From Priapulus caudatus (Eukaryota; Priapulida; Priapulimorpha; Priapulimorphida; Priapulidae), in assembly GCF_000485595.1 (NCBI RefSeq), contig NW_014579434.1, positions 1 through 28,948 of the forward strand: a DNA stretch of 28,948 nt. Direction: 5' to 3'. Every line of letters starts with the position of its first letter. Positions within the stretch are counted from its first letter, which is position 1. The notes beneath the pieces are model-generated. The model ran no database searches, had not been told where the DNA came from, and worked only from the letters and a program-made list of their open reading frames with translations. The position numbers and the translations under genes are program-made. Positions 22,114 to 28,948 of this stretch are shown piece by piece.

Positions 22114-25100
22114 CTGCAAGGTAACAAGTAAGGGAATATTAGGTAGTCACATGTGATAAACTAATGTTAATTAAAAATCTTTAATAGTGGCAAAAATAAT
22201 AACTGTACATGAATGCGTGTAGACCTATTCGTGGGCTCTGAGCAACTTCTAAAACAGTTAACTTTCTTACTGGAGCTGTGGAACCTACACCTAATGCTGC
22301 AGCATTACTGGCGCTGAAGGGGTCATTGTCGTATAGGGTAGTATATATATGTATACATAAATGTAATATAATGCTAGTCTAGGGAGTCGCCTACGCCTAC
22401 TCCCTAACCCTAACCATATCAGATAGTTACCTCGGGTACATATATGTAGTACCCTATACGACAACGACCCTTTCAACATTACTGGCATGCCTCAACCTTA
22501 TTTAAAACTTTTAGTAATATTATTAACCACCTTGCTTGAGTGTTCAATTACTAAAATATGCGCTCATTTAAATGTGAACTACCGTATATACCATTAATAT
22601 CTTGTGTACAAAAACTTGGTAATAACACTGGTGACACTCTGTGTTTGCAACAGTTTGCTGATTATCATTGAGTTGGTTTTAAACAAAGTTTTCTCAATAA
22701 ACGCACGAGGAAATCGAGACAAAATGTGAAAAATGATGATATAAGTAATCACCGGTCACTCACATATATCAGATGTCCATATTCAGTCTGGATAAGTATA
22801 AAGAGTGAGTGTGTGTGTGTGGATAATATATCACGGAAAACTCAATACTTACTGCAAGTACTTTTCGTTCTTCCTTCCTTTGTTTCATCCCACTAGTTGG
22901 AGGAGCAGGTCTGCCATCTGTACAAAACAACTTTTTCGTAAGTTACCGTACTACAGAGTAATGATAGCATAATTCTATATGAGTTCCATATAACTACAGC
23001 ACTTAATCACCACGACTCTCTTATCTCTATATCTGAACATCTGAATGCATTGTAATATGCATATATATAGTTATTATGAACTTCATCACCATTAACAGAA
23101 CCAATATTCCTGTTAATTCATTCACAAGGACTCCTTCACATCTATAATAAGGCTGTATGACACTATTGCAGCTAGCCTTGTTTAGTCAAATCAAAGCTTC
23201 TCAATCTGGTATTAGCCTTGACCTCAAAAGACCACACAAATTTGTCAAAAATCCCGTTTTTACCTGCATAACACACTCCCGTCACATGCGTATATTTATT
23301 TGCATCTTACAGTGGGCAATTATGTCCCGTAAGTACTCTGTTCAGTATAGGAAGAAGAAGATATTTTATTCAGTTTATACTTCATATTTTAATTTTAGTA
23401 GCCCAAGAAAGCATAGAAGGGCTAGAGTTGGCCCTCTGTTACTCACCCGCATAGGACCAATCAGGCTTGTCAACAAACGGACCATAGTCTGAATCAAATG
23501 CATCTGGAAGACCATGTCTGCAATGTGTAGAAGTCAGTACATATTATTATTAAATGGATTTTATCAAACTTTACCCGAGCCTCATAGACCTATATGTACC
23601 TATGAGCCCCTTTAAAATACATTTCATGTCGAGGAAAAACGCAAACAGTTTTTCAAGGATCTTTTGGATAATGGGCCAGTCTGTGATGAACATTATGCTG
23701 AACCATTTTGCAGGGTGAAATTTTAGAAAAATGAATATTAGACCCTTATATTCTTACCTTAGAACCTTATTATTCTTGTGTTAAAATTGTCTATAGATGG
23801 CAATCTTGACTTTACAACTACAACTCCCATGAGCCTGCCAATTTAACACCATACTTTCCCAACTGGCCAGTATCATGTATCATGTACACAAGCTTCAGTT
23901 ACGCTGCCAGGGTCTATGTCTCCCTGAGTACTGCCGGAACGTACACTGGTACTATCTAATATGCCGGACCGTACCTCGCCTACTCCACTAACGAGTCTAG
24001 GGAGTCGCCTATGCCTACTCCCTAACCCTAACCCTAACCATATCAGATAGTTACCAGGGTATGTTCTGGTATACCGGACCGTACCCAGGGTACGTTCCGG
24101 CAGTACCCTGGGAGACATATACCCTATGAGCTTCAGTTACAACTCTGAGATGTCACAGGTTAACTATTACTACTTACGCCTGTCTCCATTTGCTTCCTGC
24201 TAATTGTGCAGGGCTTGTGTGAAGACTTCTGCTAATTACCTGCCTACTGAATGCACCTAGAAAACAATCAAGTGACCTCGTCAATAAGTTAATTAGCAAA
24301 ATTAGTACGTATACATATATCTTTAAACACTTGAAAAGTTATATACACTGAGTGGGATTTGCAATTTCTGACAAGTTAATTTACATCCTTGCTACGGTGT
24401 ATGAGACACTCCTGGCACCAGAACATATCCAGCTGCCTCAATGTCTCACGTGCTGCCTCAATGTCTCACGTGCTGTCTCAATGTCTCACGTGCTGCCTCA
24501 ATGTCTCACGCGCTGCCTCAATGTCTCACGCGCTGCCTCAATGTCTCATGCGCTACCTCAATGTCTCACACGCTGTCTCAGTGTCTCACATGCTGTCTCA
24601 ATGTCTCGTACTGCCTCAATGTCTCACGCGCTGCCTCAATGTCTCACGCGCTGTCTCAATGTCTCACACGCTGCCTCAATGTCTCACACACTGCCTCAAT
24701 GTCTCACGCGCTGCCTCAATGTCTCACGCGCTGCCTCAATGTCTCACACGCTGCCTCAATGTCTCACATGCTGCCTCAATGTTTTACGTGCTGCCTCAGT
24801 GTCTCACACGCTGCCTCAGTGTCTCACACGCTGCCTCAGTGTCTCACACGCTGCCTCAGTGTCTCACACGCTGCCTCACTGTCTCACTGCTGTCTCAATG
24901 TCTCACGTACTGCCTCAATGTCTTACGTGCTGCCTCAATGTCTCATGCGCTGCCTCAGTGTCTCACACGCTGCCTCAATGTCTCACACGCTGCCTCAATG
25001 TCTCACACGCTGCCTCAATGTCTCACGCGCTGCCTCAATGTCTCACGCGTAGGGCGTGTCGTGGACGACGCTGCGCTACATGATCAGCGAGGTTCACTAC

Positions 25101-25123
25101 GGCGGCCGCGTCACCGACGACCG

Positions 25124-25175
<52 letters not shown>

Positions 25176-25962
25176 CGAGCGTGCGCGCGTGTGTGTGTGT
25201 GTGGCCGACTGCACCCCATTGGATCCGCGCATGGTCTGTGTACCATACACATAATACGTCTAGCTGGTATTTTGCCATTTTATAATGTAATACATGATGT
25301 TATATTATTAGATTTCCATTTCCTCAAATGAGATGTGGTTGCGGCAGTTCGTTTGAGCTACCACTGCGTTTGTTCTTTTCTGACCATCTTCTATAAATTC
25401 ATGTACGCCATAATTAAGCGCCATATCTTTCCCATTCCTGCATGGAAATCATGCGGCTGCTTCACGAAAAGCAGTAGGAGTTTCATTACTCAGGTATGCA
25501 CAGATAACTTCTCCAATCGATTTACTAACTAGTAGGTCTATCTCTTCTACTTTTTTTGTTTAGAACTTCTAATTCGGCTTATTATGCGTATAACAAACGA
25601 ATTCTGCATAGATAATTCAGTTCATTGAAGAAATATATAAAGTTAATATATATATATATATAAAGTGTGTGTATGTGCGTTCGTGCGCGCCTGTGTGTAT
25701 AATTCCTCACAGCATATAATATATCTACTTGAAGATCGTACACAATAGCGTACGTGACGCGAAATATCTGGTGAAAAATACGGCTTCACAAATTACCATA
25801 TCCTGGAAAGCATCCTAGCTGCAACTATTTCCATATATTTGCACCTGTTTGCAACTATTTCATAGAACTTTCAAATTGCTATTATGTCACAAAAAGTTGG
25901 AGGTCCTAAGATCATCACAGTGTCCAATTGAATACACATTGAAAGTACTTACAGGAAGCCAT
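21949..25962 (-). CDS. MRPL52: Mitochondrial ribosomal protein mL52 (MRPL52), five exons, complete
   Basis: A small structural protein of the mitochondrial large ribosomal subunit. Spliced on the minus strand from 25962 down to the TGA at 21951-21949, it gives 129 codons plus stop; human MRPL52 is of similar size. The N-terminus [18 protein letters not shown] is Arg/Ser-rich with no acidic residue, as expected of a mitochondrial presequence, and the HTS cleavage-region motif is seen in mammals too. LAGSKWRQ and DYGPF precede the diagnostic PDWSYADGRPAPP block. The C-terminal half is a lysine/arginine-rich helix ([20 protein letters not shown]). Exon phases are mutually consistent (10, 79, 71, 65, 165 nt). 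The gene converges on the dynein gene. Its introns hold two MITEs, a minisatellite and a dynein exon fragment. Confidence 0.93.
22313..22477. mobile_element. MITE A, 165 bp, 9-bp target duplication attactggc
   Basis: Ends gctgaaggggtcattgtcg and, inverted, gttgaaagggtcgttgtcg, extending to about 38 bp of imperfect inverted repeat. The perfect direct repeat attactggc (22304-22312 and 22478-22486) flanks it. The core contains tagggagt ... actccctaaccctaacca and atatcagatagttacc, shared with MITEs B and C. No coding capacity. A 9-bp duplication fits the Mutator-like (or Merlin) mode of insertion. Confidence 0.92.
22853..22917 (-). CDS. MRPL52: MRPL52 exon 4
   Basis: Acceptor tgtacag|AT completes Asp of the signature, then [20 protein letters not shown] and A; donor GCA|gtaagt. 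Basic helix start. Confidence 0.93.
23447..23517 (-). CDS. MRPL52: MRPL52 exon 3
   Basis: Acceptor attgcag|A, then [20 protein letters not shown] and SYA; donor GCGG|gtgagt, phase 1. It contains the first half of the PDWSYADGRPAPP signature. Confidence 0.93.
23903..24131. mobile_element. MITE B, 229 bp, 9-bp target duplication ttcagttac
   Basis: Terminal inverted repeats gctgccagggtctatgtctc and, inverted, gctcatagggtatatgtctc, continuing through agtactgccggaacgtac. Flanked by ttcagttac at 23894-23902 and 24132-24140. Core shared with A and C; here the ccctaa unit occurs three times. It lies in MRPL52 intron 2, 46 bp from exon 2. Confidence 0.93.
24178..24256 (-). CDS. MRPL52: MRPL52 exon 2 (presequence and mature N-terminus)
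   Basis: Acceptor ttttctag|GT, then [20 protein letters not shown] and SKWRQ; donor GGC|gtaagt, phase 2. AG-x-x-W aligns with the mature N-terminus of vertebrate MRPL52. Confidence 0.88.
24339..24434. repeat. Direct repeat, left copy (about 92 bp identical to 27041-27132)
   Basis: Begins ttatatacactgagtggg and ends cagaacatatcc. The minisatellite starts at its right edge. Confidence 0.95.
24435..25050 (+). repeat. 20-bp minisatellite array 4, clean, in MRPL52 intron 1
   Basis: About 31 regular units of tgcctcaatgtctcacgcgc with point variants. Ends in acceptor gcgtag followed by the head of dynein exon 21. Same orientation as the arrays in the dynein gene. Confidence 0.95.
25053..25124 (+). 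pseudogene. Fragment: first 72 nt of dynein exon 21, inside MRPL52 intron 1
   Basis: After the minisatellite and acceptor gcgtag it reads [19 protein letters not shown] then VTDDR, the cleanest version of this exon head in the window. Homology stops abruptly at a (TG)n tract. It lies 4.2 kb beyond the dynein stop codon and has no continuation. Confidence 0.88.
25125..25203. repeat. (TG)n microsatellite
   Basis: About 48 bp of TG, then a gcgtgcgagcgtgcgcgcg interruption and more TG. It starts at the exact point where exon 21 homology ends. Confidence 0.93.
25204..25946. other. MRPL52 intron 1, unique part
   Basis: AT-rich, with a short (TA)n at 25648-25662; no gene seen. Confidence 0.6.
25953..25962 (-). 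CDS. MRPL52: MRPL52 exon 1 (Met Ala Ser plus one base)
   Basis: ATGGCTTCCT|gtaagt on the minus strand: start codon, three codons and one base of the fourth, with a full-consensus donor. Its phase 1 end exactly fits the phase of exon 2 and gives Cys across the junction. Such a short match could be chance, and the 5' UTR boundary is not visible. Confidence 0.6.
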
Positions 25963-27040
25963 CAACTATTACACTAGCTCACACATTGATTAAGTTAGAG
26001 CATGTTGATGTAGGATACGCCGGGTAGGCTGGATACGAGAGTATATATGCTAAAGAATTAGTGTATATGTTTTTTGCTGATGTGTAGGATGTTTGTACGG
26101 CAAACTATCAGCAAGCACAAGTATTTTAATTATGTGCGAACATTAATTTTTTCAATAAAAAAGCATACTGTGTTGTTTGAATGTCGATGTCTGGTATAAT
26201 TGTAACACAGAAATTAGCAAGGTGAACAATGTTAAATATCGTCAGAAGAAAGTGTTGTTTACTAAAAATCTCTATTTTCTACGAATTTGATGTTGTTAGC
26301 TAACCATGGTACAGTGTAATACTCTGGTTAGGATTGGAAACGATAAGGAATCACATATAGAATATATGTAAGACATCAAGGAAAATTCCGGGGTAATATG
26401 CAAAGAATGCTGTATAATAACTTGATTAACAATTATATGCTACTTTACTTTATTCTTACGACGCTGGTAATTAGTTACAATATAGTTTGTCAAAATAGGA
26501 TGCCAGTTTTCTCTTTAAACTAATTCGATAGGGCGTGTTCGATCGATGAAGTAAACAGTAACGTAATTACAATCCAACCGAGTGAATTCTTGGTCTGCAT
26601 TTTCACAAAAATCAGTCTCTAAAAAGATTTACCCAACGCCAAAAATCTGGCATAGTTTTAATAATGGATATCTTCGAAAGATTGCTGGGTCATTTCCATG
26701 CGTAATTCTGAGAAGGAGAAATTTAATTACGAGAAACAATTACTAATTAACAGCAATCTGCATACTATCGTAAATTAGACTAGCGGGTACGTGTTTTGCA
26801 CTTTTTATTGTTAAATTTCTGCAATTATTAATATTTTACCGTTGCTTGCAAACAATTAGTTGTTCTTTATACGCAGCTTAAAATAGCGAGCAATATTGGT
26901 GGGCACATCGATCAATTCAAATTGCCTAGAGTTAATAACCCCCGCCATCAGAAAGAATTTAAAGAAATTTAGCAAATGTTTGTTCTCTCCGTGCGCATAT
27001 TTCGTGTAATAGTAGGGATTTACCACATTTAGCGATAAAC
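25963..27040. other. Upstream of MRPL52, no gene recognised
   Basis: Should contain the MRPL52 promoter on the minus strand. I see no TATA box or other motif I would call. Confidence 0.6.
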
Positions 27041-27137
27041 TTATATACACTGAGTGGGATTTGCAATTTCTGACAAGTTAATTTACATCCTTGCTACGGT
27101 GTATGAGACACTCCTGGCACCAGAACATATCCCAGCT
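27041..27137. repeat. Direct repeat, right copy
   Basis: Identical by eye to 24339-24430 over about 92 bp, including tacggtgtatgagacactcc. Together the copies bracket 2.6 kb containing array 4, the exon 21 fragment and MRPL52 exon 1. Confidence 0.95.
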
Positions 27138-27160
27138 TACTATAAAGAAAGTTTACTATG

Positions 27161-27378
27161 GCTGAGAGGGTCTATGTCCCCCAGGGTACTGCCGGATGTA
27201 CCCTGGTACTATCTAATATGCCGGACCGTACCTCGCCTACTCCACTAACGAGTCTAGGGAGTCACCTACGCCTACTCCCTAACCCTAACCATATCAGATA
27301 GTTACCAGGGTACGTTGAGGTATACCGGACCGTACCCAGGGTACGTTCCGTCCCCAGGAAGACATATACCCTATGAGC
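27161..27378. mobile_element. MITE C, 218 bp, 9-bp target duplication tttactatg
   Basis: Ends gctgagagggtctatgtccc and, inverted, gctcatagggtatatgtctt. Flanked by tttactatg at 27152-27160 and 27379-27387. Its interior is nearly the same as MITE B. Termini begin GCT and end AGC, as in B. Confidence 0.93.
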
Positions 27379-27387
27379 TTTACTATG

Positions 27388-28948
27388 ACTATACACAGAT
27401 ATGATGCAGTCTGTTCGTACCTGAATAAATATACCATATATATGTCATCAACCAAAAACATTAAATCTAGATTAATAAAATTTACATGAGTTTGCTCATT
27501 TTTTTAACTTCATCCACCTTTGAAACATTTCATTTATCTCTCTTGACAAGATTAATAGGTTTAACTAAAACTGGCATCGTTAATGTCCAACCGATCATAA
27601 TAATAATTTACATAAAAATGTTAATGATAGTGTGGGATGTGCAATTGCTGGTTATTGGGTTAAAAAAAAACTTGTTTGTTTGTTTTATTAACAATCTGCT
27701 TTTATACTTATACATTCTATAATCAGTGGAGACACTATATGTTCTCTTGTCAAAAGATTTACTCGTAATCTTTATAATACGTAAAATTACATGATAGAGC
27801 ACCATCTTAGTGTTAAATTTCCTGAGAAAACAAATTTCAAATTTCAGCACCTTGTGCCTAAAAATTTAGCTGACTCTCATTTTTTATAAAATTTTCTCTA
27901 TAGCGCTCCAGCTGGCAAATACTTTTTTGGTAAATTTGTATTTCATACAGCATGGTTCATTCTGTGTGCATACACTTTAATATTCCTATAATAGTCTAGT
28001 CAGCTTTGCACACACAAACGTTTGAAAGTAGAACGTAATTCAACTAGAATGCAAATTTTTTTATTATTTAATGTAAAAAGAAATGGTATGAAATAAGATG
28101 TTTTAAATGGCTAACGCAAGGTTAGGTCTTATGAGTGTTGAAATACGGCAATCACAAAAATAAATCATAAACTGCCATGCTGCATTGTGAACATTGAAAA
28201 TGGCTCATGACCCTCAAGTCTTTGTGGACCCCAGTTGCTTTTATCGTGTAAATAGTTAATGTTCAAGTTTATCGCAGTGACTCGCCAGTGCTGCTAAAAG
28301 GCTGTTGTTGTATTCATGGTCAAAACACACTATCGGCCGTAACGACCAAGGTTAGCCGCTGCAGTGGGAAGAGGCTACGCTGGGAGAGCTAGCGCATCAT
28401 CATGATCACTGCCACTGCACTCACAGGCACTTGGAGCGTTTCAATAAAATATAATGCTAAACAAGTGCCGCAGAGCGACAGCGCTCAACTGACGTGTACT
28501 GTAGCCGGGTATTCTTCTGATAAACTCACTGGCAACCGAATCAAGTGTGCCCTCCAGCCACCGCGTTCGCGCTCACAGCATATATATCTAGGATACTACT
28601 AATACAGATCTAAAATCTATGATAGCTAGGCTTTGCTATAGAGGGTTCCGCGATTTGCATAAAAATAGCAATATTACCTACAATCCTGTGAGTTCGGCCA
28701 TTTCGGTTCCAAAAAGAGCGAACACGTGTTGCGTGTAATCTGCCAATCTGCACAATCAACCGATTTTACATTGGCTATAGTGTTATTATTGCAATAGATA
28801 TTAGCAGTAAGTGGATCCCGATTTTGCAGACAGGTTTATCAGCTGGGGTTGTCTTAATTGCTAGTTCGATGAGATTGCGCAGGCCCAGTCTTCTCTCTCT
28901 CCTCCCCTCTCTCTCCCTAGTATTGTCATTCAACCCTCATGATAGACG
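27388..28948. other. Right end of window, no gene recognised
   Basis: AT-rich to about 28250, then less AT-rich. A 66-codon plus-strand frame (28402-28602) starting MITATALTGTWSVS has no recognised relative and no supporting signals. A ctctct-rich stretch lies at 28892-28915. Confidence 0.55.

Noticed and set aside
23990-24050. Interstitial telomere or chromosome end
   Set aside because: Only two to three CCCTAA units, and the same segment recurs as the internal core of MITEs.
24352-25285. Open frames of 203-298 codons over array 4
   Set aside because: Same repeat artefact; all three forward frames are open at once.
1-28948. tRNA, rRNA or snRNA genes
   Set aside because: Looked for cloverleaf arms and conserved small-RNA boxes by eye and found none I could support.

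Overview
This window is animal nuclear DNA from an organism with motile cilia. It has spliced genes, GT-AG introns of 0.1-5 kb, abundant minisatellites and microsatellites, and non-autonomous DNA transposons. CpG-rich exons sit in AT-rich introns. I cannot name the species; the repeat style suggests a marine invertebrate.

Two genes converge tail to tail. (1) Plus strand, about 380-20795: the 3' third of an axonemal dynein heavy chain of the DNAH5/DNAH8 (outer-arm gamma) class. I reconstruct 25 exons. Their corrected lengths sum to 4617 nt, giving one frame of 1538 codons plus stop. They cover, in order, the end of AAA4, stalk helix CC1, the microtubule-binding tip, CC2, AAA5, AAA6 and the C-terminal domain. 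The 5' two thirds lie outside the window. (2) Minus strand, 25962-21949: a complete five-exon gene for mitochondrial ribosomal protein mL52 (MRPL52), 129 codons, with a mitochondrial presequence. Candidate poly(A) signals of the two genes lie within about 40 bp of each other.

Region by region: 1-379 is intron plus simple repeats with a small antisense ORF. 380-8018 holds dynein exons 1-14. 8019-13097 is a 5-kb intron 14, holding an out-of-order extra copy of exons 21-23 with 20-bp minisatellite arrays (8041-10883), an antisense acidic ORF (11513-12040) and a 26-bp minisatellite. 13098-16342 holds exons 15-20. 16343-18721 holds a noisy minisatellite and exons 21-23. 19485-20795 holds exons 24-25. 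20796-21245 is a 57-bp minisatellite in the 3' UTR. 21246-25962 is the shared 3' region and MRPL52, with two MITEs and another array plus a dynein exon-21 fragment in its introns. 25963-28948 has no recognisable gene apart from one MITE.

The most notable features are: a trio of MITEs with a shared core and perfect 9-bp target duplications; repeated tandem duplication of exon edges (heads of exons 11 and 14, the region before exon 20, and the stop-codon region); three GC-AG introns among 24; and the scrambled exon 21-23 copies. The last carry insertion-only frameshifts, so unpolished long-read or gap-fill assembly must be considered before any biological reading.
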